NCBI RefSeq assembly: GCF_902859705.1
Contig: NZ_CADIJO010000014.1
Span: 109,228-173,227 of the forward strand
Direction: 5' to 3'
From: Achromobacter deleyi
GTDB lineage: Bacteria > Pseudomonadota > Gammaproteobacteria > Burkholderiales > Burkholderiaceae_B
DNA: 64,000 bases
The first letter of the stretch is position 1. Each line of letters starts with the position of its first letter. Under the pieces are notes generated by a model, which worked only from the letters and a program-made list of their open reading frames with translations, searched no databases and had not been told where the DNA came from. The position numbers and the translations under genes are program-made. Positions 16,166-25,046 of this stretch are shown here, one piece after another.

Positions 16166-16973
16166 AGCGTCGCTCCAGGTAGCGCGTCCAGCGCGAGATG
16201 GGATAGCAATAGGCGAAAAACAGCGCCAGTAGCGTGAAATAGACCAGCACGGTGAAATCGCTGCGCGCCACCGTGTTGCTGGCCACCGTGGCCGTGTCGA
16301 CCAGGTCGTGCACCCCCACCAGCGAGGCCAGCGAGGTGCTCATGGTGATGCTGGCGTACAGGTTCATCCACGACGGCAGCATGCGCCGCACGCACTGGGG
16401 CAGCACGATCATGCGCAGCACCTGGGTGCGGCGAAACGCCAGCGACTGCGCCGCCTCCCATTGCGCCTCGGGAATCGACTGGATCGCGCCGCGAAAGATC
16501 TCGGCCACATTGGCGCTGGCCGGCAGGCCCAGCCCGATCACCACCTTGATCCAATCGGGAAACGGCAGGTTCCAGCGCCCCAGGTTCAGCTCGAACGGAA
16601 ACACGTAGGTCGTGAAATACACCAGCACCAGGATCGGCGCGTTGCGAAACGCCAGCACATAGACGCGCGTCAGGCGCCGCAGCAGCACCGACGGCGACAA
16701 GGACAGCGCGCCGATCACCAGGCCCAGCGCGGTACCCAGCGCCATCGCCAGCACGCTGATCTGCACGTTCATGCCCAGCCCGCGCAGCAGCGCCGGCGAC
16801 CATTGCCACAAAAAGCGCACCGCCGCGGGCGTGGTGTCCGTCAGCGCCCATCCGGCGCCCAGCGCAAGCAGCGCCAGGAGCAGCACGAACCACGGATCGC
16901 GCAGCAGCGCGCCCGGCCCGAAACCGCCCGCGCGGCGGGACGCCTGCGCATTCAATGCCAGATCATTGGCCAT
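16152..16973 (-). CDS. Amino-acid ABC transporter permease 1
   Basis: A 273-residue HisM/GlnP-type inner-membrane permease with about five hydrophobic segments. The coupling helix region reads NVAEIFRGAIQSIPEAQWEA, the conserved EAA loop that docks on the ATPase. The N-terminus has a cytoplasmic Arg-rich lead and one transmembrane helix before the periplasmic segment. It overlaps the ATPase gene by 14 bp and the second permease by 11 bp. Together they form a heterodimeric importer channel. Confidence 0.92.
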   Translation of the reverse strand: MANDLALNAQASRRAGGFGPGALLRDPWFVLLLALLALGAGWALTDTTPAAVRFLWQWSPALLRGLGMNVQISVLAMALGTALGLVIGALSLSPSVLLRRLTRVYVLAFRNAPILVLVYFTTYVFPFELNLGRWNLPFPDWIKVVIGLGLPASANVAEIFRGAIQSIPEAQWEAAQSLAFRRTQVLRMIVLPQCVRRMLPSWMNLYASITMSTSLASLVGVHDLVDTATVASNTVARSDFTVLVYFTLLALFFAYCYPISRWTRYLERRYAHH

Positions 16974-17700
16974 AACCAGGCATCCTCAAACGGGTTTCCA
17001 GCCAGCGTCCGCCCACGCTCACCAGCCAGGTCAAGAGGCCGAAATACAGCAGGATCAAGAGCAGCAGTTCCAGCACGTTGTCGCGGTGCGACCAGATCAT
17101 GATCGACTCATACGTCACGTCGCCCACCGCGATGGCCGAAGCAATCGCAGTCATCTTCACCAGGTCGACCAGGTTGTTGACCAGCGCCGGCAAGGCAAAG
17201 CGCAGCGCCAGCGGCAACTGCACCTGCGCCAGGATCTGGCGCCGCGAGAACGCCAGCGACCGCGCGGCCTCCAGCGTCACGGACGGCACGGCCTCGATCC
17301 CCGCGCGCAGCGCCTCGGCGTGGAATACGCCTTTGTGCAGCGCCACCACGATCACCACCCACATGAACGGGGTGATCGGACTGCCGCCGCCCAGCTTCTG
17401 CGTGATCAGCATGTTCAGCACCAGGAAGGCGCAGTACAGCTGCACCAGCGTGGGCGTGTTGCGGGTCAGTTCCACAAACGCCTGCAAGGGCCGCGCGAGC
17501 CAGCCCCGGCCACTGGTCAGCCCGGCAGCGATCAGCACGCCGAACGCGAGGCTGACGGGAATGGTCCAGAGGCACAGCTGCACCGTCACCAGCAGGCCAT
17601 GGCCGAACGCGGCCAGTTCGCCGGGGTCCAGCACGAAGCTGTAGTTCAGGCCCAGGGGCTTGAAGAAATGCACCCAGGCCTGCAGTACCTGTTCGATCAT
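16963..17700 (-). CDS. Amino-acid ABC transporter permease 2
   Basis: A 245-residue permease of the same polar amino-acid family. The EAA loop reads FHAEALRAGIEAVPSVTLEA, and the helix ahead of it contains RNTPTLVQLYCAFLVL, as in GlnP/GltK. The start ATG overlaps the aminotransferase stop by 4 bp. It partners with the 273-residue permease to form the membrane channel. The two binding proteins encoded at the operon start would deliver the substrate. Confidence 0.92.
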   Translation of the reverse strand: MIEQVLQAWVHFFKPLGLNYSFVLDPGELAAFGHGLLVTVQLCLWTIPVSLAFGVLIAAGLTSGRGWLARPLQAFVELTRNTPTLVQLYCAFLVLNMLITQKLGGGSPITPFMWVVIVVALHKGVFHAEALRAGIEAVPSVTLEAARSLAFSRRQILAQVQLPLALRFALPALVNNLVDLVKMTAIASAIAVGDVTYESIMIWSHRDNVLELLLLILLYFGLLTWLVSVGGRWLETRLRMPGYGQ

Positions 17701-18944
17701 GCAGCGGCCTCCAGCGCCTTGGCCGGCCGCAGCGCCGCGACCGCGCGGCCGATGCGCACCACCGCTTCCTGCAACTTGGCATCCGACGCCGCGAACGACA
17801 GCCGCAGATACGGCGACAGGCCATAGGCCGCGCCGCGCACCACCGCCACGCCTTCGGCGTCGAGCAGCCAGTCGACCACATCGCCGTCATCAGCGATGAC
17901 GTGGCCATCCGGCCGCGCCAGGCCGATCAGCCCGGCTACGCCGATCCACGCAAAGAACGAGCCTTGCGGCACGGCCACGCGCAGCCCCGGCACGGCGCCC
18001 AGGCCATCCACCACCACGCGGGCGCGGCGCGCATAGGCCTGCCGCGCCGTCTCGACGAAATCGTCCGCCACGCCCTGCAAGGCCGCCAGCGCCGCGGCCT
18101 GGCCCAGCGAACTGGGGCCGGACGACACCTGCGATTGCACCGCTTCCAGCACGCCGATCAACGCCGCCGGCCCCACGCCCCAGCCGATGCGCCAGCCGGT
18201 CATGGCGTAGGCCTTGGACACGCCATTGACCGCCAGCGTGCGGCCGGCCAGGTCGGGCGCCGCGCGCAACAGATGCGTCGGCGGCTCGCCAAACCAGATT
18301 TCCTCGTACATCTCGTCCCACAGCACCAGCACCGACGGATGCTCGCGCAGCACGGCGGCCAGCGCCGCCAGCTCGTCGTGGCTATAGACGGCGCCCGACG
18401 GATTGCCGGGCGAATTCAGGATCAGCCACTTGGTGCGCGGCGTCAGCGCCTGGCGCAGGCCGTCGGGGGTGAGCTTGAATCCATCGGCCTGGGCGGTGGG
18501 CGCCAGCACCGGCGTGCCGCCGTTGACCCGCACCGAATCCAGGAAGGTCGGCCAGTACGGCGTGGGCACGACCACTTCGTCGCCTTCGTCCAGCGTGGCA
18601 GCCAGGGCCAGATAGATCACCTGCTTGCCGCCGTTGGAGATGATGACGTTGCCGGCCTGCACGTCCACGCCGTGACGCTGGCGGTAGTCGTCGGCCACCG
18701 CGCGGCGCAGCGCCGCGGTGCCGGCGGTGGGCGTGTATTTGGTCTGGCCCTGGGCCAGCGCCGCCGCGGCGGCGTCCTTGATGGCCTGGGGCGTATCGAA
18801 ATCAGGCTCGCCCGAGGTCAGCACGACAATCGAGCGGCCCTCGGCCGCCAGCCGCGCGGCGCGTGCGCCGGCAGCGGCGATGGGCGACAGTTCCACGCCG
18901 CGGAGACGGCGCGAGAACACGCCGGGAAACAGGGGTTCAGTCAT
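17697..18944 (-). CDS. Class I/II pyridoxal-phosphate aminotransferase
   Basis: A 415-residue fold-type I aminotransferase of the AspC-like Ib group. PLP contacts include NGGKQVIY, WLILNSPGNPSGA and the Schiff-base lysine in NGVSKAYAMTGWRIGWG. It would exchange amino groups between an amino acid and a 2-oxo acid. It sits between a permease and an FAD-linked 2-hydroxyacid dehydrogenase, overlapping both by 4 bp. Interconversion of hydroxy acid, keto acid and amino acid therefore seems built into one operon. The true substrate is unknown; a mercapto-acid is a reasonable guess from the context. Confidence 0.9.
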   Translation of the reverse strand: MTEPLFPGVFSRRLRGVELSPIAAAGARAARLAAEGRSIVVLTSGEPDFDTPQAIKDAAAAALAQGQTKYTPTAGTAALRRAVADDYRQRHGVDVQAGNVIISNGGKQVIYLALAATLDEGDEVVVPTPYWPTFLDSVRVNGGTPVLAPTAQADGFKLTPDGLRQALTPRTKWLILNSPGNPSGAVYSHDELAALAAVLREHPSVLVLWDEMYEEIWFGEPPTHLLRAAPDLAGRTLAVNGVSKAYAMTGWRIGWGVGPAALIGVLEAVQSQVSSGPSSLGQAAALAALQGVADDFVETARQAYARRARVVVDGLGAVPGLRVAVPQGSFFAWIGVAGLIGLARPDGHVIADDGDVVDWLLDAEGVAVVRGAAYGLSPYLRLSFAASDAKLQEAVVRIGRAVAALRPAKALEAAA

Positions 18945-20356
18945 GACAGGACCTTTCCGGGATTCATCAGGTTCAGGGGATCGAGCGCCTGCTTGACGCG
19001 GCGCATCAGCGCCAGTTCCAGCGGGCTCTTGAAATGGGGCAAGGCGTCGCGCTTGACCTGGCCGATGCCGTGTTCGGCGCTGATCGAGCCGCCTTGCGCA
19101 TGGGCCTGGGCGTGCACCAGATCGTGGATGCGGGCTTCCTGCTCGAACAGGCGCGATACCGGGCCGGCCGGGTCGTGCGAGACGTTGTAGTGCAGGTTGC
19201 CGTCGCCCAGATGGCCGAACGCCATCGGCCGCAGGCCCGGGTCCAGTGCGTGCAGCGCCTGCGCTGCGCCTTGCAGAAACGCCGGCACCCGCGACACGGG
19301 CACCGAGATGTCGTGCTTGACGTTGCCGCCGTCGCGCGCCTGCGCCAGGCCGATGGCCTCGTCACGCAGCCGCCAGAACGCGGCGGCCTGCTGCAGGCTG
19401 TGCGCAATCGCCGCGTCTTCCAGCACGCCTTCGTGCAGCGCGGCTTCGGCCAGGCGCTGCAAGGCGTCGGCGACGCCGGCCTCGTTGGCCGACACTTCCA
19501 GCAGCGCATACCAGGGCTGCGCCAACGCCGGCAGCGGCTGCGGCTGCTCGGGCACGTGGCGTGCCACCAGGTCCAGCACGGGGCGGCCGATCAGCTCGAA
19601 CGCCGTCAGTTGCGCGCCCAGCCGTCGCCGCGCCAGCGCCAGGAACGCCAGCGCCGCTTCGATCGACGGCAGGCCCGCCAGCGCGCTGCCCTGCTCGGCC
19701 GGCTTGGGAAACAGCTTCAATGTGGCCGCAGTGATCACGCCCAGCGTGCCTTCGCTGCCGATGTACAGGTCGCGCAGCGAATAGCCGGTGTTGTCCTTGC
19801 GCAGTCCGCGCAGTCCATTCCAGATCTCGCCTTCGGCCGTCACCACTTCCAGCCCCAGCGTCAGTTCGCGCGCATTGCCGTAGCGCAGCACCTGCGTGCC
19901 GCCGGCATTGGTCGACAGATTGCCGCCGATGGTGCAACTGCCCTCGGACCCCAGGCTCAGCGGAAACAGCCGGCCGGCCTGGCTGGCGGCCTCCTGCACC
20001 TGCGCCAGCACACAGCCGGCCTGCACCGTGATGGTGTCGTTGTCCGTGTCGATGGCCAGCACCCGATTCAGCCGGCCCAGCGACAGCACCACGGCCCGGC
20101 CGCTGGCATCCGGCGTGGCGCCGCCCATCAGGCCGGTATTGCCGCCCTGCGGCACCACCGGCACACCGGCCGCGCGGCACAGCCGCAGCACGGCGGCGAC
20201 GTCGTCCGCATTCGCCGGCCGCGCCACCGCCAGCGCCCGGCCGTGCAGCACACGCCGATGGTCGGTCAGGAACGGCGCGGCGTCCGGCCCGGTCGCCACC
20301 CAGTCCTGCCCCAGCCGCGCGCGCAGCGCGGCCAGCAATGCGGCGTCGGCCGTCAT
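18941..20356 (-). CDS. FAD-binding 2-hydroxyacid dehydrogenase (D-lactate/glycolate dehydrogenase-like)
   Basis: A 471-residue flavoprotein of the GlcD/D2HGDH/Dld family. The FAD (PP-loop) region is VPVVPQGGNTGLMGGA, followed by GSEGSCTIGGNLSTNAGG. The C-terminal metal/substrate motifs are GHLGDGNLHYNVS and SAEHGIGQVKRD. Family members oxidise D-2-hydroxy acids to 2-oxo acids with electrons passed to the respiratory chain. It overlaps the aminotransferase and one binding protein by 4 bp each. In this sulfur operon the substrate could be a hydroxy analogue of a sulfur amino acid; this is inferred only from neighbours. Confidence 0.92.
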   Translation of the reverse strand: MTADAALLAALRARLGQDWVATGPDAAPFLTDHRRVLHGRALAVARPANADDVAAVLRLCRAAGVPVVPQGGNTGLMGGATPDASGRAVVLSLGRLNRVLAIDTDNDTITVQAGCVLAQVQEAASQAGRLFPLSLGSEGSCTIGGNLSTNAGGTQVLRYGNARELTLGLEVVTAEGEIWNGLRGLRKDNTGYSLRDLYIGSEGTLGVITAATLKLFPKPAEQGSALAGLPSIEAALAFLALARRRLGAQLTAFELIGRPVLDLVARHVPEQPQPLPALAQPWYALLEVSANEAGVADALQRLAEAALHEGVLEDAAIAHSLQQAAAFWRLRDEAIGLAQARDGGNVKHDISVPVSRVPAFLQGAAQALHALDPGLRPMAFGHLGDGNLHYNVSHDPAGPVSRLFEQEARIHDLVHAQAHAQGGSISAEHGIGQVKRDALPHFKSPLELALMRRVKQALDPLNLMNPGKVLS

Positions 20357-21216
20357 GGCTTGGCCTGCGCCTCGGGCGGCGCGCTGTCGAACTTGCCGGC
20401 CTGGGCGGCGGCCTGGGCCTGTTTCAGGTAGTCGGCGGGCACGCCGAATTTCTCCGCCTCTCGCACCAGCAAGCCGGACTTGTGCCAGTCGCGGATCACG
20501 CCGTCGACGAAAGCGCGCGTATCGGCTTCGTTGCGGCGTGTCCAGATCACCGTCGGCGACGGAATCAGCTGGTCGGACGTGGCCAGCTCGAAGCCGTCCC
20601 ATTCCTTGCCGTTGGGGCCGTGCAGCGTCTCGTACAGCGCCGGCTGGATGTGCACCGACGCATCGCAGCTGCCGCCCTTGAGGGCCAGGAGCGATTCCGG
20701 AATGTTGCGCAGGCCCTTCACGACCGCGCCATAGGTCTCCTGCAGCGGCTTGGCGAAATTGCTGCCTTGCGACACGCAGGCCACCTTGCCCTTCAGGTCT
20801 TCCCAGCGCTTGATGCCGCTGCGCTTGGACACCATCGCCGCGCCGCCCACCAGGTTGTAGGGCGTGGGCGCGTAGCTCAGGATCTCGCTGCGTTCCTGGG
20901 TCCACTGGATGTTGGCAATCAGCAGGTCCACCTTGCCCGCTTGCAGGAACTGCACCCGGGTCGCCGCGGTCACGGGCACCGTTTCCAGCGCCACGCCCAG
21001 GCGCTGGGCGATATCGCGGCCCAATTCGGTCTGAAAGCCCCCGACTTTGCCGGAGGCCGGGTCCAGTACGCCGAACGGCGGGCTGGCGCCGTCCACGCCC
21101 ACCACCAGCTTGCCGCGCTGCTTGACGCGGTCCAGCGTCGCGTCGGCATGCGCCGCCGTCGTCGCCAGGGCCGCCAGCGCCAAGGCGGCGGCCCACTTCA
21201 TTGCTTGCTTGGTCAT
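20353..21216 (-). CDS. Amino-acid ABC transporter substrate-binding protein (family 3), second copy
   Basis: A 287-residue periplasmic binding protein with a signal peptide (ALATTAAHAD) and the solute-binding family 3 pattern LDRVKQRGKLVVGVDG, FQTELGRDIAQRLG and KVDLLIANIQWTQERSEIL. It is clearly paralogous to the protein of the next gene upstream, with long shared stretches such as GAVVKG and CVSQGS. The start at 21216 gives a normal signal peptide; an ATG at 21246 would add ten residues. It overlaps the dehydrogenase by 4 bp. Two cysteines in the mature part (VACVSQGS and GGSCDASVH) are matched in the paralogue. Confidence 0.92.
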   Translation of the reverse strand: MTKQAMKWAAALALAALATTAAHADATLDRVKQRGKLVVGVDGASPPFGVLDPASGKVGGFQTELGRDIAQRLGVALETVPVTAATRVQFLQAGKVDLLIANIQWTQERSEILSYAPTPYNLVGGAAMVSKRSGIKRWEDLKGKVACVSQGSNFAKPLQETYGAVVKGLRNIPESLLALKGGSCDASVHIQPALYETLHGPNGKEWDGFELATSDQLIPSPTVIWTRRNEADTRAFVDGVIRDWHKSGLLVREAEKFGVPADYLKQAQAAAQAGKFDSAPPEAQAKP

Positions 21217-21251
21217 CGTCTTATCCAACACGTGCTTGCCATTCACCGGGC

Positions 21252-22091
21252 TCAGCTGCCCTGCTTGTACTTGTCATGCAGCTCTTGCAGCAGCGGCTGC
21301 GCCGGCTCGATATCCAGGCGCTTCTCGGTGGCGATCAGCCAGCCCGTGCGGTGCCAGCCCTGGATCACCTTGTCGACCGCGGCGATGGTGTCGGCCTCGC
21401 CCTTGCGGGTCCAGACCACCGAGTTTGCCGGCAAGACCTCGCTGCCGATGGGCGCGTGGTAGGCCGCCCATTCGGGGTTGCTGCGCAACAAGGGGTGGAT
21501 CAGCGTCGAATCGTGCACCGCCGCCACGCACTGGCCGCCGCGCAGCGCCAGCAGCGAGTCCGACGAGCTCTTGTAGCCCTTGACCACCGCGCCGTAGTCG
21601 GCCTGCAAGGGACGCGCGAAGCTGCTGCCCTGCGACACGCAGACGGGCTTGCCGCGCAGGTCTTCCCACTTGGTGATGCCGCTGTCGCGACGGGTCGCGG
21701 CCGCGCCGCCCACCCGGAAAAACGGCGTGGGCGCGTAGCCCAGGATCTCGGCGCGTTCGGGGTTCAGTTCCATCGACGCGATCAGCAGGTCGACCTTGCC
21801 CGAGATCAGGAACTGCGTGCGGGTGGCGGTTTGCACCTGCACCAGCTCGGCCTTCACGCCCAGGCCCTTGGCCAGTTCGCGCGCCAGGTCCGGGTTCCAG
21901 CCCACCAGTTCCTGCGTCTTCGGGTCGATCGAGCCGAACACGCCGCCGTTGGCCAGCACGCCGATGGTGACGGTGCCGCGTTCCTTGATCTTGTCCAGCG
22001 TGGCATCCGCGTGGGCGGCGGTGGCGCCGGCCGCCAGGGCCAGGGCGACGGCGGTGCGCAGGAACAGGCCGGGGGTATTGCGAGTTTTCAT
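21252..22091 (-). CDS. Amino-acid ABC transporter substrate-binding protein (family 3), first gene of the sulfur operon
   Basis: A 279-residue periplasmic binding protein with a signal peptide ending ATAAHAD and the family 3 core LDKIKERGTVTIGVLANGG, WNPDLARELAKGLG and KVDLLIASMELNPERAEIL. It starts the nine-gene operon that ends at 13453, so the promoter lies in the 149-bp gap behind it. It shares the paired cysteines with its paralogue downstream (CVSQGS, GGQCVAAVH). Two binding proteins for one permease pair suggest two related ligands. Confidence 0.92.
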   Translation of the reverse strand: MKTRNTPGLFLRTAVALALAAGATAAHADATLDKIKERGTVTIGVLANGGVFGSIDPKTQELVGWNPDLARELAKGLGVKAELVQVQTATRTQFLISGKVDLLIASMELNPERAEILGYAPTPFFRVGGAAATRRDSGITKWEDLRGKPVCVSQGSSFARPLQADYGAVVKGYKSSSDSLLALRGGQCVAAVHDSTLIHPLLRSNPEWAAYHAPIGSEVLPANSVVWTRKGEADTIAAVDKVIQGWHRTGWLIATEKRLDIEPAQPLLQELHDKYKQGS

Positions 22092-22166
22092 GTTGTCGTG
22101 CCGTATGCATTGAACGGAGTTCTATGCTGCGTGGCCGCGGCGCTCAACACAAAGAAGACTTTCAGA

Positions 22167-22176
22167 TATGGATATG
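22167..22176 (-). promoter_or_regulatory. Shared promoter motif TATGGATATG, copy 2
   Basis: This 10-mer is identical to 11965-11974 and lies about 76 bp upstream of the operon's first start codon. It sits inside an imperfect palindrome on the minus strand, TTTCATATCCATATCTGAAA (22160-22179). Binding of the local CysB-type regulator is a reasonable guess. Confidence 0.4.
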
Positions 22177-22240
22177 AAACCGCTGGCGCGCCCGGGGCGT
22201 GCCCCGGAGCGTGCTGCCGAACTTCGCGCCCGCCCCTCGC

Positions 22241-23263
22241 TCAGTCGAGCTTGACGTCGGCCGTCGCGATCACGCGGCGGTAGGTCGCGATATCGTCGCG
22301 CACCGTCTGGTCGACCGCCTCGGGCGTGCTCGCCGCAATCGAAAACCCCAGGTTTTCAAGCAAGGCAGCCGTCTGCGGCTCGCGCAGCACCGCCACCACG
22401 TCGCGATGAATGCGATCCACCAGCGGCTTGGGCGTGGAGGCCGGCACCACGAAACCCTGCCAGCTTTCCACCGCGTAATCCGCCAGGCCCGATTCCTGGA
22501 TGGTCGGCACCTCCGGCAGCGCCTTGGACCGGTATGGCGTGGTGACCGCCAGCGCCACCAGCTTGCCCGACCGCACGTTCTCGGTGGCGGCGGCCAGCGT
22601 GATCAGCATCGCATCCACGTGCCCGCCCAGCACGTCCAGCATGGCCGGGCCGCCCCCCGGATAGGGAATCTGGTTGGTCCTGGCGCCGATGCGCTCGTTC
22701 AGCAGTTCCACCGCCAGGTGTTGCAGGCTGCCGTTGCCACCGGGCAACGCCAGCGAAATCTCGCCGGGCCGCTGGCGCACCAGCGCCACGAATTCCTGGA
22801 AGGTCGTCACGCCCAGCCCAGGCCGAACAACCAGCAGTTGCGGGTTGATGACGGCCTTGGTCACGCCTTGCAGATCACGCACGGGGTCGTAGTGCTGCTT
22901 GCCGGGCTGCAGCGCATTCAGCGACAGGGCGTCGCCGCCCAGCAGCAGCGTGTAGCCGTCGCCGCGTGCGTGGGCCACGGCCGCATTGCCGATCGCGCTG
23001 CTGGCGCCCGGCTGGTTCTCGACCACCACGCTTTGGCCCCACTTCTCGCTGAGCTTCTGCGCCACGGTGCGCGCCAGCTTGTCGGCGCTGCCGCCCGCGG
23101 CAATCGGCACGATCAGCTTGACCGGCCGAGTTGGATAACGGTTGGCGTCGTCCCCGACCGCGGGCGCCGCGCCCGTCATGTTGCTCAATAGCCCCGCGCC
23201 CACGACCACGCCTGCCGCCAGGCCCAGCGCGGCCTTGAGAACGGATCTACGTTGACTGCCCAT
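22241..23263 (-). CDS. Bug/TctC family periplasmic receptor
   Basis: A 340-residue receptor with an N-terminal MGSQRRSVLKAALGLAAGVV that looks like a Tat or long Sec signal. The Bug core follows: YPTRPVKLIVPIAAGGSADK and VVVENQPGASSAIGN. It binds an unknown organic acid in the periplasm. The start at 23263 is the first Met giving a signal peptide; upstream extension is proline/arginine-rich and implausible. It lies downstream of the alpha/beta hydrolase and pyroglutamyl-peptidase genes on the same strand, with a 140-bp gap, so co-regulation is possible. No permease gene is near. Confidence 0.92.
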   Translation of the reverse strand: MGSQRRSVLKAALGLAAGVVVGAGLLSNMTGAAPAVGDDANRYPTRPVKLIVPIAAGGSADKLARTVAQKLSEKWGQSVVVENQPGASSAIGNAAVAHARGDGYTLLLGGDALSLNALQPGKQHYDPVRDLQGVTKAVINPQLLVVRPGLGVTTFQEFVALVRQRPGEISLALPGGNGSLQHLAVELLNERIGARTNQIPYPGGGPAMLDVLGGHVDAMLITLAAATENVRSGKLVALAVTTPYRSKALPEVPTIQESGLADYAVESWQGFVVPASTPKPLVDRIHRDVVAVLREPQTAALLENLGFSIAASTPEAVDQTVRDDIATYRRVIATADVKLD

Positions 23264-23403
23264 CGAAAGACTCCTGGATTCCTTGGTGAAAACCAGGATA
23301 GGGGCGCGCCAGGCGGCCACCAAATACCGATAGGCAATGTGGAAATGCCGCGCCGTCGCCGCGGGTGCGGTGTTTGCGGCGGGTGCGGCGCGCGGTGGGT
23401 GCC

Positions 23404-24309
23404 CTACGCCAGAAACGCCAGCATGCGCCGCGCCAGCTCGCGCGGCTGCTCTTCGGGCAGATAGTGGCCGCAGTCCGCCAGCACCCCGCCTTGCAGGTTG
23501 CGCGCCAGCGGCTGCAAGGCCTGGTACAGGTCGGGCGCGCTGCCCTGGTCGCCGCCCAGCGCCAGCACCGGCAGCGTCAGCGGCGTCTCGCGCAGCGCCC
23601 GGTTCTGGATGGCGTCCTGGTGCGCCGCGCGGTAATAGCCCAGCATGCCGCGCAGGCCGCCCAGCGTCTGGTACACGCGTTCGTATTCGTCGATGTCCTC
23701 GCGGCTGAACACGCCCGGCTTGTTCGCCGTCTTGCGGCTGAAGAACCATTCAATCAGCACCCGCTCGCGCCCGGCCAGAAGCGCTTCGGGCAGGTCGGGC
23801 ACCGTGTTGAACAGAAAATGCCAGCTCTTCCAGTTGTCCGGCCCCAGCTCGATGGCCGGCTTGAGCGTCACGCCCGGAATGTTCGCGTCCAGCAACACCA
23901 GGCGTTCGACCTCGTGCGCATGGCGCGCCGCGTACGGGTAGGCGATCCAGGCGCCGATGTCGTGGCCGGCCAGCGCATAGCGCGTCAAGCCCAGCGTATG
24001 GAACAAGGCCCGCAGGCGCTCGCCCGCCGTGTGGGTGTCGTAGCCGTCCAGCGGCTTGTCCGAATCGCCCTGGCCTGGCAGGTCCACCGCGTACAGACGG
24101 AAATGCGGCGCCAGCAGCGGCATCACGCGGCGCCAGGCGTACCAGCTCTGCGGAAAGCCCGCCAGCAGGATCAGTGCCGGCCCCGCCCCGCCTTCCACCA
24201 CGTGGTAGCCCAGGCCGTCCACCCGCACGCGGCGATGCCGAAACGGCACGCCGTCCAGCGCGAACACATCGGCGTCATTGAACGCATCCATCTCTGTCAC
24301 CTCGCTCAA
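23404..24309 (-). CDS. Alpha/beta hydrolase (epoxide hydrolase/dehalogenase type)
   Basis: A 301-residue alpha/beta hydrolase. The oxyanion motif [13 protein letters not shown] and the nucleophile elbow LAGHDIGAW place Asp117 as nucleophile, as in epoxide hydrolases and haloalkane or fluoroacetate dehalogenases, rather than Ser as in esterases. A C-terminal [11 protein letters not shown] holds the catalytic His. The start overlaps the pyroglutamyl-peptidase stop by 4 bp, so the two are co-translated. The substrate is unknown; an epoxide, halo-acid or activated ester is possible. A cap domain lies around residues 140-230. Confidence 0.88.
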   Translation of the reverse strand: MSEVTEMDAFNDADVFALDGVPFRHRRVRVDGLGYHVVEGGAGPALILLAGFPQSWYAWRRVMPLLAPHFRLYAVDLPGQGDSDKPLDGYDTHTAGERLRALFHTLGLTRYALAGHDIGAWIAYPYAARHAHEVERLVLLDANIPGVTLKPAIELGPDNWKSWHFLFNTVPDLPEALLAGRERVLIEWFFSRKTANKPGVFSREDIDEYERVYQTLGGLRGMLGYYRAAHQDAIQNRALRETPLTLPVLALGGDQGSAPDLYQALQPLARNLQGGVLADCGHYLPEEQPRELARRMLAFLA

Positions 24310-24953
24310 TGCAGCGCGCCGCCGCCGGCCTTGATGTCGGCCGTTACCGCCAGCGTCGTCGCCGCCATGATCTTGACCGCTTCGATCAGCGTGTCCAGCG
24401 CCAGGCTGGGCTGGCCGGGATGGTGTGCCGCCATTTCCGGCAAGTAAGGCACGTGCACGAAGCCGCCGCGCAGCGCCGGTTGCTCGGTGGCGATGTAGTG
24501 CGCCAGGCCGTAGAAAATCGTGTTGCAGTTATAGGTGCCTGCCGTCGACGACACCGACGCCGGCACGCCCGCGGCCCGCAGGTCGCGCACGATGGCCTTG
24601 ATGGGCAGGGTCGAGAAATACGCCGCCGGGCCGCCTTCGACGACCGGCTCGTCGATCGGCTGGCGCCCTTCGTTGTCGGGAATGCGCGCGTCCACCACAT
24701 TGATCGCCACGCGTTCGATCGACACGTCGCTGCGGCCGCCGGCCTGGCCCAGGCAGATGACCACGTCCGGCCGGGTCTCGGCAATGGCCTGGCGCAGCAC
24801 GCCCACCACCTTGCCGATCACGCACGGCAGCTGCCGCGCCACCAGCGTGGCGCCGGCCACCTGCACGCCCTCCAGCCGCCGCACGGCCTCCCACGAGGGG
24901 TTCAGCGTTTCGCCGTCAAAGGGTTCGATTCCGGTAATCAATACAGTGGGCAT
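24306..24953 (-). CDS. pcp: Pyroglutamyl-peptidase I (pyrrolidone-carboxylate peptidase)
   Basis: A 215-residue peptidase C15 family member. The catalytic triad is visible: E80 in SIERVAIN, C143 in [11 protein letters not shown] and H167 in FVHVPYLP. It removes N-terminal pyroglutamate from peptides in the cytoplasm. Length is normal for the family. It is the first gene of a two-gene unit with the hydrolase downstream (4-bp overlap) and is divergent from a LysR regulator. That layout implies a dedicated catabolic use rather than general peptide turnover. The [10 protein letters not shown]-terminus confirms the start. Confidence 0.93.
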   Translation of the reverse strand: MPTVLITGIEPFDGETLNPSWEAVRRLEGVQVAGATLVARQLPCVIGKVVGVLRQAIAETRPDVVICLGQAGGRSDVSIERVAINVVDARIPDNEGRQPIDEPVVEGGPAAYFSTLPIKAIVRDLRAAGVPASVSSTAGTYNCNTIFYGLAHYIATEQPALRGGFVHVPYLPEMAAHHPGQPSLALDTLIEAVKIMAATTLAVTADIKAGGGALH

Positions 24954-25046
24954 TGCCGCATCCTTGCGTCTGAGTTCTGACGGCCATCGTAGGCGCGCGG
25001 CATCGAATTGTTGAAATCGATAATTGATATTCGTACTATTGATTGC

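Noticed and set aside
16308..17826. Long plus-strand frames over the ABC permeases
   Set aside because: These are shadows of the permease genes; they are His/Gln/Arg-rich and lack ribosome binding sites.
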